From Faecalicatena contorta (GTDB lineage Bacteria; Bacillota; Clostridia; Lachnospirales; Lachnospiraceae): 64,000 bases of DNA. Positions 35,330-44,119 of the stretch are shown here, in pieces. The notes below the pieces were generated by a model. It was not told the DNA's origin and made no database searches. It was given only the letters and a program-made list of their open reading frames with translations. The stretch is taken from the NCBI RefSeq assembly GCF_039521745.1, contig NZ_BAAACT010000153.1, one strand, 5' to 3'. Every line of letters begins with the position of its first letter. Position 1 is the stretch's first letter. Both the position numbers and the translations under genes were made by a program.

Positions 35330-37666
35330 ATGAAATGCGTGATACTAGCAGGTGGCAGCGGAAACCGCTTATGGCCTTTATCAAGAAACAATTATCCGAA
35401 ACAGTTTATTAATATTAAAGACCGGCATTCACTGCTCCAGGAGACTGTGGTAAGAAATATTCCGTATTGCGAAGAGTTCTTAATCGTAACGAATAAAAAG
35501 TATGATTTTATTGTTGAGAGCCAGATGAGAGTATTTCAGGGACTGAAATACCGTTGTCTATATGAGGAAGAACCAAGGAAAACTGCTCCGGCAATTACAC
35601 TGGCGGCTTTGTTAAGTAATCCTTCAGAAGTATTACTGATAGTTACGGCAGACCACCTGATCTCCGGCGATGGATATCAGAAGGCCATATTGGAAGCGCA
35701 ATCCGCGATCAGAGAAGGCTGTCTTGCTTTGTTTGGCTTAAAACCGGAAAAGGCCCATGCAGGGTATGGCTATATAAAGTACAGTGGATGCCAGGTGACA
35801 GGATTTCATGAAAAACCTTCCGCGGATATTGCAGAGGTATATGTAAACTCCGGAGAATACCTCTGGAATAGTGGTATCTATATGTTTTACGCAGGCGACT
35901 TTCTGAATGAGCTCAGGCGCATAGCTCCCGAAGTATATAAAACCAGTATGGATGCAGTCAGAAAAATATCCAGAAGGGGCTTTGAGCTCTTATTCCCGAA
36001 AGAATTAATGTGTAATATACCGGCGGGTAATATTGAGGGTGTCCTTCTGGAAAAGGAAAAAAACATGAAGGTAATTAGAGCGGACTTTGCGTGGCTGGAT
36101 GTCAGCGACCTGGAATCGCTGGAGGGAAACACCGATGATGCGGATAATCAGAATGTTATAGAAAATGACTGCACCAACACTCTTGTCATTAACAGAGCAG
36201 ATGACAAGCTTGTGGTCGTAAACAACCTGGATAATGCGATTGTGGTGAATACAGAAGACGCAACTTATGTTTCCAGAAAAGGTTCTACATTTCAAATAAA
36301 GCAGATTGTAAAGGAATATTATAAAAAGTACGAAACATTTTTTGAGGACAATGTATTAATGTACCGGTCATGGGGAACGTATGAAGTTCTCAAAAATACG
36401 CCGAATTATAAGGTGAAAAAGGTAACCGTGTACCCGGAAAAATCATTGACGCTCCACAAGCATCTCCGTAGAAGTGAGCACTGGTCAATCGTACAGGGCT
36501 TTGCTGCAATTACCGTAGGGGGAGTAAAAAGAGAATATGGCAGAGGCGCCAATATAGAAGTTCCGGAAGGAACACTGCATCAGGTAGCTAATAAAGGCGA
36601 TGACAACCTGGTGATCATAGAAATTGCAATCGGTGAAAGTGTTGCGGAGAGTGATACCATTAGTTTTCCACAGAACAAGCCGGATCTGGATAAACAGTAT
36701 GAGATTGTCCGTCTACTGCCTGCTTTTAAGGACTATCTGTGGGGGGGGACCAAACTCAGGGAGCAATTCCAAAAAAACTGCGATTATGATATTATAGCCG
36801 AGAGTTGGGAACTTTCGGCTCATCCCGATGGGGAAAGTGTTATTGCGGACGGCAAACATAAAGGACAACTGTTTTCTGATTACTTAGGTGAAATAAGTGA
36901 GAACGCACTTGGATGGAAATGCAAGTCGATGAATGCATTTCCTATCTTAATTAAGTTTATCGATGCGAAGTCCCAGCTGTCAGTACAGGTGCATCCTGAC
37001 GACGAATATGCCCTGCAGAATGAGCAGGAGTATGGCAAAAATGAGATGTGGTATATCATGGAGTGCGAGGAAGGCGCCAGCATTTATTATGGATTTAATA
37101 GAAATGTGACGCTGGAAGAGGTACGGCAGCATATTTCCGACAATACTCTCGTTGAACTGTTGAACAAAGTACCGGTTCATAAAGGTGATGTATTTTTTGT
37201 GGATGCAGGAACTGTACATGCAATCGGCGCGGGAGTAATGATCTGCGAGATTCAGCAGAGCTCAAATTCAACATACCGCTTATACGACTATGGCAGAGTT
37301 GACAAATATGGCAACCAGAGGGAGCTTCATATCGGTAAAGCACTGGATGTTTTGAACACAAACTGCCTGGATCTGACACATCTAATGCAAAGAACTGCTG
37401 AGGAGTTTCCAGGATATAAGGTGAAGATGCTGGGAAGCTGCAAATATTTTGAGTGTCTGAAGTACGAAGTATCTGGATGCGCAATCATACATGTTGATGA
37501 TTCTTCATTTATTTCACTGACATTTCTGGAGGGAGAGGGCAGGATTAAGAGTGCAGAGGCAGATCGTGAAATGGCATTCGGCAGAGGAGACAGCTTTTTC
37601 ATTCCCGCAGGCAGCGGCAATATATCTGTGGAGGGCAGTACAGTTTTTATACTGACACATGTTTAG
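35330..37666 (+). CDS. ManC-ManA fusion: GMP, type II PMI and type I PMI modules
   Basis: 778 residues made of three modules. Residues about 1-285: mannose-1-phosphate guanylyltransferase (ILAGGSGNRLWPLSR, NYPKQFI, TADHLI, FHEKP, YLWNSGIYMF). Residues about 340-440: cupin-type mannose-6-phosphate isomerase as in the C-terminus of ManC (YRSWGTYEVL, KSLTLHKHLRRSEHW, VPEGTLHQVAN). Residues about 460-778: a type I phosphomannose isomerase like ManA (LWGGTKLREQF, SQLSVQVHPDDEYA, DAGTVHAIGAGVMICEIQQS). Together these would turn fructose 6-phosphate into mannose 6-phosphate by two different isomerase folds and make GDP-mannose. It is about 300 residues longer than ordinary ManC. It has its own promoter and a preceding terminator. 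The domain calls are firm; activity of each module is not known. Confidence 0.9.
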   Translation: MKCVILAGGSGNRLWPLSRNNYPKQFINIKDRHSLLQETVVRNIPYCEEFLIVTNKKYDFIVESQMRVFQGLKYRCLYEEEPRKTAPAITLAALLSNPSEVLLIVTADHLISGDGYQKAILEAQSAIREGCLALFGLKPEKAHAGYGYIKYSGCQVTGFHEKPSADIAEVYVNSGEYLWNSGIYMFYAGDFLNELRRIAPEVYKTSMDAVRKISRRGFELLFPKELMCNIPAGNIEGVLLEKEKNMKVIRADFAWLDVSDLESLEGNTDDADNQNVIENDCTNTLVINRADDKLVVVNNLDNAIVVNTEDATYVSRKGSTFQIKQIVKEYYKKYETFFEDNVLMYRSWGTYEVLKNTPNYKVKKVTVYPEKSLTLHKHLRRSEHWSIVQGFAAITVGGVKREYGRGANIEVPEGTLHQVANKGDDNLVIIEIAIGESVAESDTISFPQNKPDLDKQYEIVRLLPAFKDYLWGGTKLREQFQKNCDYDIIAESWELSAHPDGESVIADGKHKGQLFSDYLGEISENALGWKCKSMNAFPILIKFIDAKSQLSVQVHPDDEYALQNEQEYGKNEMWYIMECEEGASIYYGFNRNVTLEEVRQHISDNTLVELLNKVPVHKGDVFFVDAGTVHAIGAGVMICEIQQSSNSTYRLYDYGRVDKYGNQRELHIGKALDVLNTNCLDLTHLMQRTAEEFPGYKVKMLGSCKYFECLKYEVSGCAIIHVDDSSFISLTFLEGEGRIKSAEADREMAFGRGDSFFIPAGSGNISVEGSTVFILTHV

Positions 37667-37677
37667 GCGGAAAGGCA

Positions 37678-37706
37678 TTGCTTACTTTGACAACTGATGA
37701 TATAAT
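37678..37706 (+). promoter_or_regulatory. Extended -10 promoter upstream of the ABC exporter
   Basis: TTGCTT (37678-37683), a 17-bp spacer ending in TGA, and a perfect TATAAT (37701-37706). The transcript would run through the 13-codon ORF and the long palindrome before reaching the permease at 38043, giving a leader of about 330 nt. Confidence 0.55.
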
Positions 37707-37733
37707 AAATGAGGATTTTTTGGAGGAGTACGC

Positions 37734-37775
37734 ATGAATATATACTTATTAACTGATGGAGTATATCAGGTATAG
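37734..37775 (+). CDS. 13-codon ORF with strong ribosome binding site (possible leader peptide)
   Basis: ATG 37734 with GGAGGAG (37722-37728) at ideal distance encodes MNIYLLTDGVYQV then TAG. Ten bases after the stop is the hairpin CAGTATC-gaaa-GATACTG (37783-37800), and then the 163-nt palindrome. Too short to judge by composition. It may be a leader peptide controlling the ABC exporter genes, or the 5' stump of a gene interrupted by the palindromic element. I cannot identify a parent family. Confidence 0.4.
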   Translation: MNIYLLTDGVYQV

Positions 37776-37782
37776 ACAACAG

Positions 37783-37800
37783 CAGTATCGAAAGATACTG
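37783..37800 (+). promoter_or_regulatory. GNRA-capped hairpin after the short ORF
   Basis: CAGTATC-gaaa-GATACTG: perfect 7-bp stem with a GAAA tetraloop; AACAG before it and TT after it allow slight extension. No T tract follows, so it is not a standard terminator. Confidence 0.6.
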
Positions 37801-37802
37801 TT

Positions 37803-37965
37803 AGTAGTCCGTACTCTAAATTCATATGCAAAGAGTGACTGATATTCGCGTCAGGTGTGCGTCTGCGAAGCAACGGCGTAGCGGGCGCTACGGCTAGCTT
37901 CGCAGGCATGCACCTGGCGTGGATAGCAGGTGCTGTATGCACATGAATTTAGAGTACGGACTACT
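37803..37965. repeat. 163-nt near-perfect palindromic element
   Basis: Outer arms of 28 bp (37803-37830 and 37938-37965) match at 27 positions; they begin AGTAGTCCGTACTC and end GAGTACGGACTACT. Inside, CAGGTG-type arms (about 37851-37873 and 37897-37920, ending CTGCGAAGC / GCTTCGCAG) pair with a few mismatches, and the centre is CGTAGC-gggc-GCTACG (37877-37892). The whole can fold as one long hairpin. It looks like a MITE-like or REP-like insertion. It lies between the promoter at 37678 and the ABC permease, so it would be transcribed. Confidence 0.8.
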
Positions 37966-38042
37966 AGTTTGCGTTAACCGGGATTAATAATGATAAGGGA
38001 TGGGACAGGCCCTTAATACCGTGAATAACAGGAGGAGTCATT

Positions 38043-38819
38043 GTGTCAAAATACTTGCAGAATTTTAGGAAATTCCGTCCTTTGCTGGAAGAACTGGTGG
38101 CAAGGGATATAAAAATAAAATACCGAAAGTCCGTTTTGGGAGTTTTGTGGACATTGTTGAATCCGCTGCTCATGATGATTGTCTTAACCATTGTGTTTTC
38201 TAATTTATTTAAATTTGATATTGAAAATTACCCGATATATCTGCTCAGCGGGCAGCTGGTATTTAACTTTTTCAATGAGTCGACATCCAATGCAATGTCA
38301 GCCATACTTGGCAACTCGTCCTTAATTAAGAAAATATATGTGCCGAAATATTTATTCGTATTATCCCGAATCTTATCAAGCGTAGTGAATCTGGCCGCCT
38401 CATTTCTGGCACTTATTCTGCTTATGCTGGCAATGAGAGTGGAACTTCACTGGACGATCATATTTTTCATATTCCCTACGGCGCTGCTGATCGTATTTTC
38501 TCTGGGAGTCAGCCTGCTGCTGGCGGCACTGGTTGTAAAATTCAGAGATATCATGCATTTATATTCTGTTTTCACCACTGCGTTATTGTATTTGACACCT
38601 GTTATTTATTCCATAACATTTTTGCCCGAGAAGATCAGAATGATTGTTATGATTAATCCAATAACGAATTATGTAATCATGTTCAGGGATGCGATGATGT
38701 ACGGACGTATTTCAAGCATATCGTCCATAGTCCTTGGAGTAGTGGAAGCCGTAATTATGTTATTAATCGGCCTGCGGGTATTCTATAAGATGCAGGATGA
38801 ATTTATTTTAAATATTTAA
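38043..38819 (+). CDS. ABC-2 type polysaccharide exporter permease (Wzm/TagG-like)
   Basis: 258 residues from GTG 38043, preceded by AGGAGGAG. Six hydrophobic helices follow a cytoplasmic N-terminal segment with the ABC-2 hallmark LVARDIKIKYRKSVLGVLWT. YLSGQLVFNFF-type and SIVLGVV-type helices complete the fold. With the ATPase 13 bp downstream it forms an exporter that moves lipid-linked polysaccharide or teichoic-acid-like polymer across the membrane. A flippase of the Wzx type is also present in the locus (19551), so two export routes coexist. Confidence 0.93.
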   Translation: MSKYLQNFRKFRPLLEELVARDIKIKYRKSVLGVLWTLLNPLLMMIVLTIVFSNLFKFDIENYPIYLLSGQLVFNFFNESTSNAMSAILGNSSLIKKIYVPKYLFVLSRILSSVVNLAASFLALILLMLAMRVELHWTIIFFIFPTALLIVFSLGVSLLLAALVVKFRDIMHLYSVFTTALLYLTPVIYSITFLPEKIRMIVMINPITNYVIMFRDAMMYGRISSISSIVLGVVEAVIMLLIGLRVFYKMQDEFILNI

Positions 38820-38832
38820 TAGAGGTAGAAAA

Positions 38833-39567
38833 ATGGAACGAGATTGCATGATTAAGGTGGAGAATGTATCAATAAAGTTTAACCTCGCTTCTGAGAGAGT
38901 GGATAATTTTAAAGAATATGTTATTAAGACAATCAAAGGGCAGATCGCGTATGATGAGTTCTGGGCGCTTAGTGATGTATCCTTTGAGGTAAAGAGGGGA
39001 GAATCCCTCGGCCTGATAGGGCTGAACGGAAGCGGGAAAAGTACGATGCTGAAAACAATAGCGGGTGTACTGAAGCCGACAAAGGGCTCCGTGACGATAC
39101 AGGGCAATGTGGCTCCTTTGATCGAGCTCGGCGCGGGTTTTGATATGGATCTGACAGCGAGAGAAAATGTGTTTCTGAACGGTGCACTGCTTGGATATTC
39201 GCGTAAAGAGATGGAATCGCACTATGATGATATCGTGTCTTTTTCAGAGCTGGAAGAATTTATGCATGTGCCGGTCAAAAACTTTTCGTCCGGTATGGTT
39301 TCTCGTCTGGCATTTGCCATCGCGACAATTGGAACGCCGGATATTCTGATAGTGGATGAAGTTCTCTCAGTAGGAGATTTTCATTTCCAGGAAAAATGTG
39401 AAAAACGGATAAGGAAGATGCTGAATCAGGGGACAACATTACTGTTTGTGTCACATTCCATTGAGCAGGTCATGATGTTATGCAACAAAGTAGTCTGGCT
39501 GGAACAGGGGAAAGTGAAGAGATTTGGGGACGCACAGGAAATCGGTGTGGAGTATAGTAAATCATAA
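38833..39567 (+). CDS. Polysaccharide ABC exporter ATPase (Wzt/TagH-like, short form)
   Basis: 244 residues. Walker A in GLIGLNGSGKSTMLKT; the unusual signature FSSGMVSRLAFAIAT; Walker B with ILIVDEVLSVGDFHFQEKC; and the H-loop in LLFVSHSIEQV, all typical of the Wzt/TagH/RfbE class. It ends just after the nucleotide-binding domain, so it lacks the C-terminal carbohydrate-binding domain of long Wzt proteins, and export should not depend on recognition of a terminal cap by that domain. ATG 38833 follows AGAGGTAG. It partners the permease at 38043. Confidence 0.94.
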   Translation: MERDCMIKVENVSIKFNLASERVDNFKEYVIKTIKGQIAYDEFWALSDVSFEVKRGESLGLIGLNGSGKSTMLKTIAGVLKPTKGSVTIQGNVAPLIELGAGFDMDLTARENVFLNGALLGYSRKEMESHYDDIVSFSELEEFMHVPVKNFSSGMVSRLAFAIATIGTPDILIVDEVLSVGDFHFQEKCEKRIRKMLNQGTTLLFVSHSIEQVMMLCNKVVWLEQGKVKRFGDAQEIGVEYSKS

Positions 39568-39579
39568 AAGGAGTACGCG

Positions 39580-40179
39580 ATGAAAAAATCGGCTAAATGG
39601 ATAGTTGGACTTGTGATTTTAGTGGGATTTGCTTTTATATATGCACACATTGACAAATTACATGCAATTTATAATGAGAATGTTGATAACAGCACATACC
39701 TGAATACAGGTATTCTAAATGACGTGGCGGCAGAACAGGAATTTACTGTGACTGAGGAAAAACTTGATGGAATCCAGATAAAATGTGCAACATTTGGGGA
39801 GCGCAATGAGGTAAATCTGGAATATATCCTGACGGATAAAGATTCCGGAGATGTTATACGGAACGGAAACATCGCAGGAAAGGACGTAAAAAATAATAAG
39901 TTTCTGAAAATTATGTTTGATCCTGTTACCGGAACAAAAGGGAAGACCTATGCTGTATCCATTACTGAGACAGGCGCAAAAGAAAATGACGGCGTGGTAT
40001 TTTACCTGGAGAATAGTCAAAAAGGAACATTTTATACAATAAATGGAGAACAGAGGGACGGAAACCTGATTATCAGAACTGTACATCACAGATTTGATCT
40101 GGAGACATTTATTATGGTACTATTTTTTGAGGTATATCTGCTCATATTTATGAAAGTGATGTACAAACTTTTCAAATAA
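39580..40179 (+). CDS. Uncharacterised protein with terminal membrane helices
   Basis: 199 residues. One hydrophobic helix lies near each end (about 8-24, WIVGLVILVGFAFIYAH, and 177-195, FIMVLFFEVYLLIFM), leaving about 150 residues, rich in beta-prone Thr/Val/Ile and charged residues, on one side of the membrane, presumably outside. ATG 39580 follows AAGGAG 12 bp after the ATPase stop, so it is co-transcribed with the exporter. I recognise no family. An accessory factor of the exporter or of the glycosyltransferases is a guess from position. Confidence 0.7.
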   Translation: MKKSAKWIVGLVILVGFAFIYAHIDKLHAIYNENVDNSTYLNTGILNDVAAEQEFTVTEEKLDGIQIKCATFGERNEVNLEYILTDKDSGDVIRNGNIAGKDVKNNKFLKIMFDPVTGTKGKTYAVSITETGAKENDGVVFYLENSQKGTFYTINGEQRDGNLIIRTVHHRFDLETFIMVLFFEVYLLIFMKVMYKLFK

Positions 40180-40212
40180 CAGCGAGGATGGTCTGTAGAA
40201 ATCGAGGTATAT

Positions 40213-41199
40213 ATGAAAGTAACAATCGTTATTCCTAACTATAATGGAAAGCATTTTATGGAACCGTGTCTTGCTTCACTGAAAAAGCAGAGTTATACAA
40301 AGTTTAAAATATTAGTGGTGGACAACTGCTCTTCAGATGGAAGTCTGGAGTATATGGAGAAAAACTATCCGGAAATTGAAGTGCTTGCGCTGGATAAAAA
40401 TTATGGATTCAGCCATGCGGTTAACGTAGGTATCAAACATACCGATACGCCTTATGTGATCCTTCTGAATAATGACACTATAGTGGAAACGCATTATGTT
40501 CAGGAGATGGTAAGGGCAATTGAAAGAAACAGAAGAATTTTTTCTGTAAGCAGTAAAATGATTCAGATGTATCATCCGGAACTTATAGACAGTGCAGGAG
40601 ATTTGTATACATTGTTAGGCTGGGGGATCTGCCGGGGAACGGGCAGGTCTGTGAGATATTTTAACCGGTGTGACCGGATTTTTTCTGCTTGTGCAGGCGC
40701 AGCTATTTACAGGAGAAAAGTGTTCGAGGAAATCGGATTTTTTGATGAAATGCATTTTGCATATCTGGAGGATGTGGATATTGGATACCGCGCCAAGATA
40801 TATGGATATGATAATATTTTTTGCCCGTCAGCAAAGGTATACCATGTCGGCAGCGGAACCAGCGGTTCAAAATATAATTCTTTTAAAGTGAAGCTTTCTG
40901 CAAGAAATAATATATATCTGAACTACAAGAATATGCCGGTTATTCAACTGGCTGTCAACTTTTTACCTTTATTTACTGGTGTTGCGGTTAAGTATTTCTT
41001 TTTCAGAAAGAAGGGGTTTGGGAAGGATTACTGTGAGGGAATCAGAGAAGGGCTGCAAACATTGAAAGACTGCAGAAAAGTGAAATTCAAATTATATCAT
41101 TTACCATATTATATCGGGATAGAAGCAGAGCTGTTTGTGAATACTTGGCTGTATGCAGCAGACTGGCTGAAACGAAAAATTAATTGGCAGGAAAGATGA
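40213..41199 (+). CDS. Glycosyltransferase, GT2 family (rhamnosyltransferase-like)
   Basis: 328 residues, GT-A fold. ATG 40213 with a GAGGTAT site. KVTIVIPNYNGKHFMEPCL begins the nucleotide-binding domain; VILLNNDTIVE is the metal/donor site and FAYLEDVDIGYRAKIYG the acceptor/base region, followed by HVGSGTSGSKY as in WbbL/RfbN-like enzymes. The C-terminal 90 residues are amphipathic with a hydrophobic stretch (VIQLAVNFLPLFTGVAV), suggesting membrane association. It belongs to the exporter gene group. Confidence 0.9.
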   Translation: MKVTIVIPNYNGKHFMEPCLASLKKQSYTKFKILVVDNCSSDGSLEYMEKNYPEIEVLALDKNYGFSHAVNVGIKHTDTPYVILLNNDTIVETHYVQEMVRAIERNRRIFSVSSKMIQMYHPELIDSAGDLYTLLGWGICRGTGRSVRYFNRCDRIFSACAGAAIYRRKVFEEIGFFDEMHFAYLEDVDIGYRAKIYGYDNIFCPSAKVYHVGSGTSGSKYNSFKVKLSARNNIYLNYKNMPVIQLAVNFLPLFTGVAVKYFFFRKKGFGKDYCEGIREGLQTLKDCRKVKFKLYHLPYYIGIEAELFVNTWLYAADWLKRKINWQER

Positions 41200-41249
41200 T
41201 TTTATTCAATGGCCGGAATTAAAAATATAGAAGAAAGAAGGGACTTAGT

Positions 41250-42434
41250 ATGAAGATTGCGGTGGCTGGGACTGGCTATGTGGGCTTGTCTCTTTCCGTC
41301 CTGCTGGCACAGCACCACGAGGTTTTTGCCGTTGACATTATACAGGAAAAAGTCAATATGATAAATCAGGGGATATCTCCGATTATTGACGAGAAAATTC
41401 AAGAATATTTAAGCGCCGGCGGTCTGAATCTGACGGCAACGATGGATGCTGAGAAAGCATACAAAGATGCTGAGTACATTATCATATCGACTCCCACTAA
41501 TTATGATCCTAAAATGAATTATTTTGATACGTCTTCAGTGGAGAATGTGATTGAAAAGGTAATGGCCATTTCGCCTGAGTCCGTGATCGTAGTGAAGTCT
41601 ACTGTTCCGGTTGGATATACCCGCTCTGTACGTAAGAAGTACCATTGCGGGAATCTTATTTTTTCACCGGAATTTTTAAGAGAGGGACAGGCTTTAATGG
41701 ATAACCTGTATCCGTCCAGAATTATTGTCGGAGCGCCGGCTGAGGATGCTGTATTAGTGCAAAAAGCTCATGTTTTCGCGGATTTGCTGAAAGAGGGCGC
41801 TTTGAAAAAGGAAGTTCCGGTTCTGTTTACTGATTTGACTGAGGCTGAAGCAATTAAACTGTTTGCGAATACGTATCTGGCAATGCGGGTTTCTTATTTT
41901 AATGAACTGGATACCTATGCAGAAATGAAGGGGTTGAATACAAAGCAGATTATTGAAGGGGTTGGACTGGATCCGAGAATAGGAAAGCACTATAATAATC
42001 CGTCTTTTGGATACGGGGGATACTGTCTTCCAAAAGATACAAAGCAGCTGCTTGCTAACTACAATGATGTCCCGAATAACATTATGTCTGCAATCGTGGA
42101 GTCGAATCGTACCAGAAAGGATTTTATTGCAGAGCGTATTATTGAAAAAGAACCGGATATAGTAGGTGTTTACCGGCTTACTATGAAAGCGGATTCGGAT
42201 AATTTTAGACAGTCATCTATCCAAGGAGTCATGAAGAGGATCAAGGCCAAGGGGATTGAAGTGGTTATTTATGAGCCGGCCCTGAAAGAAGAATCCTTCT
42301 TCAAATCAAAAGTGATCCGGGATCTGGACGAGTTTAAAAAGCGATCGGATATAATACTGGCTAACCGTTACAGTAAAGAGTTAGACGACGTGGAGGACAA
42401 GGTTTATACCCGGGATTTATATTTCAGGGATTAG
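41250..42434 (+). CDS. ugd: UDP-glucose 6-dehydrogenase family protein
   Basis: 394 residues, oxidises UDP-glucose to UDP-glucuronate with two NAD+. Rossmann start KIAVAGTGYVGLSLSVLL; IISTPTNYDP; the central SPEFLREGQAL; and the catalytic cysteine Cys259 in FGYGGYCLPKDT. It is the short form similar to streptococcal HasB/CpsM. ATG 41250 follows AGAAAGAAGGGA. A related dehydrogenase acting on GDP-mannose or UDP-ManNAc cannot be fully excluded, but the short length and motif spacing favour UDP-glucose. Confidence 0.88.
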   Translation: MKIAVAGTGYVGLSLSVLLAQHHEVFAVDIIQEKVNMINQGISPIIDEKIQEYLSAGGLNLTATMDAEKAYKDAEYIIISTPTNYDPKMNYFDTSSVENVIEKVMAISPESVIVVKSTVPVGYTRSVRKKYHCGNLIFSPEFLREGQALMDNLYPSRIIVGAPAEDAVLVQKAHVFADLLKEGALKKEVPVLFTDLTEAEAIKLFANTYLAMRVSYFNELDTYAEMKGLNTKQIIEGVGLDPRIGKHYNNPSFGYGGYCLPKDTKQLLANYNDVPNNIMSAIVESNRTRKDFIAERIIEKEPDIVGVYRLTMKADSDNFRQSSIQGVMKRIKAKGIEVVIYEPALKEESFFKSKVIRDLDEFKKRSDIILANRYSKELDDVEDKVYTRDLYFRD

Positions 42435-42495
42435 AGAAGTATCTAACCATGTACGACAAATGGAATCTGCGCAAAGCAGATCTTCTGGGAGACGG

Positions 42496-44040
42496 ATGAG
42501 GATGAGTGTAAGAGACTATATAAAAGAAAATTGGAAAATATTTGCCGGGGCGGGGGTCTGTTCTATTCTATGTTTCAGTTTTATGCTTGTTAACCCAGGC
42601 ATTTCAATTGATGAGGAGACCTGGATTCAGATAGAAAAGCCCTTTGCCATGTGGCTCGTACAAGGGCGCTGGGGGATCGATATCTTTAATTTTCTGTCCA
42701 TGGATCAGGGGCGGTATGCACCTGTACTCTGGGATATACTGGCGATTGTATCATGGAACGGGGCGGGAATCGTGTTTAGCTATACAATCTGGGGAGAAAA
42801 TGCTAAAGGAACACCACTGTTCTTTTTTCAGGCTTATTTTTGTTCTCTGCCGTTTGTACTGGGGGAAATGTTTTCTTTCTCCATGTTTTCCTTCCAGATT
42901 GCATTGGGCATGCTGAGTACTGCCGCCGCATTTTTGTACAGCGTCCGTGGAGCAGTCAGTAAAAAAAAGAAAGACTGGATCACAGCTCTTGCATTTTTGG
43001 TATTTGCGTTTTCTGTATATCAGGCATACATCTGTGTCTATATAACTGCTGTGGCAGCGTACAGCCTGAAGGTTTTTCTGGAGCAGGGAGAAAATCCTGC
43101 CCGTCGGATCGCATCTTGGGCAGTAATATGCCTGCTGGGGATCGGAATATATTATGCTGTTAATTTGATACTGATGAAGCTATTCGCAACATCCAGCTAT
43201 CTGACGGACAACTATGTAGGGTGGTTCGATGAGGATGGGCCTTTTAAAGCTCTTTTCATGGCGCTTGCAAATATAGTCCGGGTGACGCTTGCCGTACCCA
43301 TTGCGGGAGAGTACATATACGGCGGTGAAGTTATCCGGATTGTGACGCTGGCTTTTGGAATTTTTGTCATTTACCGTCTGATTCGAAGTACGGGGGCTGG
43401 CCGTAGGGCAGGCGTTCTGTTTTATTCGCTCCTTTTAGTCATGGCACCTTTTGCTTTATTTTTGGTGCTGGGCACCTACAAGACACATGGAAGAGTTCTG
43501 CTGGGTCTGCCTTTGGCTGGCGGAGTCGAAATATACCTGATACTAAGTTCGTTCAAAAGGAAAGCAATAGAACGCGCAGGAATTGTGGCGGGGGCGTATC
43601 TTTTGTTTCTGAATGCGAAAAATATGAATATATTATTTTATTCTGCTAATGTAGCATATGAGCATGACAGGACTGTCGCAAATCAGGTGATGTATGATAT
43701 AAAAAAGCTTGGTTATGATTATCACAGCAAACCAGTGGTATTCCTGGGAATGTCAGAGATGGATGATGTCTCTCTTCCCGTGTCTGATACCGTAGGAAGT
43801 TCTGTGTTTGCCTGGGATGACGGTAATATAGCAAGAATGTGTAATTTTATAAAGACAGAGGGGTATAAGGTGCTTCCACCGGATGCAGGACAGATTGAGA
43901 AGGCGCTTGAGTACAGGGCACAGATGAAGACCTGGCCTCAGGAGAAAAGCATATTAGAGACGGACAATATGATCGTTGTGTACTTCTCGGAGCCAACAGA
44001 TAAATGGTATACAGTGAATGGAGCGGCAGCAGGGCAATAA
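42496..44040 (+). CDS. GtrII-like polytopic glucosyltransferase-domain protein
   Basis: 514 residues from ATG 42496 (GGGAGACGG upstream); an ATG at 42460 is in frame but weaker. About ten to eleven hydrophobic helices. The first outer loop has GISIDEETWIQ and QGRWGIDIFNF, and the central FAFSVYQAYICVYITAV matches the GtrII glucosyltransferase domain (PF14264) known from phage serotype conversion. Such proteins transfer a sugar from undecaprenyl phosphate to an exported polysaccharide. The C-terminal 130 residues are soluble. It is the last gene before the composite terminator at 44120. Confidence 0.8.
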   Translation: MRMSVRDYIKENWKIFAGAGVCSILCFSFMLVNPGISIDEETWIQIEKPFAMWLVQGRWGIDIFNFLSMDQGRYAPVLWDILAIVSWNGAGIVFSYTIWGENAKGTPLFFFQAYFCSLPFVLGEMFSFSMFSFQIALGMLSTAAAFLYSVRGAVSKKKKDWITALAFLVFAFSVYQAYICVYITAVAAYSLKVFLEQGENPARRIASWAVICLLGIGIYYAVNLILMKLFATSSYLTDNYVGWFDEDGPFKALFMALANIVRVTLAVPIAGEYIYGGEVIRIVTLAFGIFVIYRLIRSTGAGRRAGVLFYSLLLVMAPFALFLVLGTYKTHGRVLLGLPLAGGVEIYLILSSFKRKAIERAGIVAGAYLLFLNAKNMNILFYSANVAYEHDRTVANQVMYDIKKLGYDYHSKPVVFLGMSEMDDVSLPVSDTVGSSVFAWDDGNIARMCNFIKTEGYKVLPPDAGQIEKALEYRAQMKTWPQEKSILETDNMIVVYFSEPTDKWYTVNGAAAGQ

Positions 44041-44119
44041 TGAAGAGAAAGAAGAGCCCAGATTGGAAATGAGCTTATGCGCCCGGAACCAAGAAAATTC
44101 AACCGGAACTTTTGAAGGA

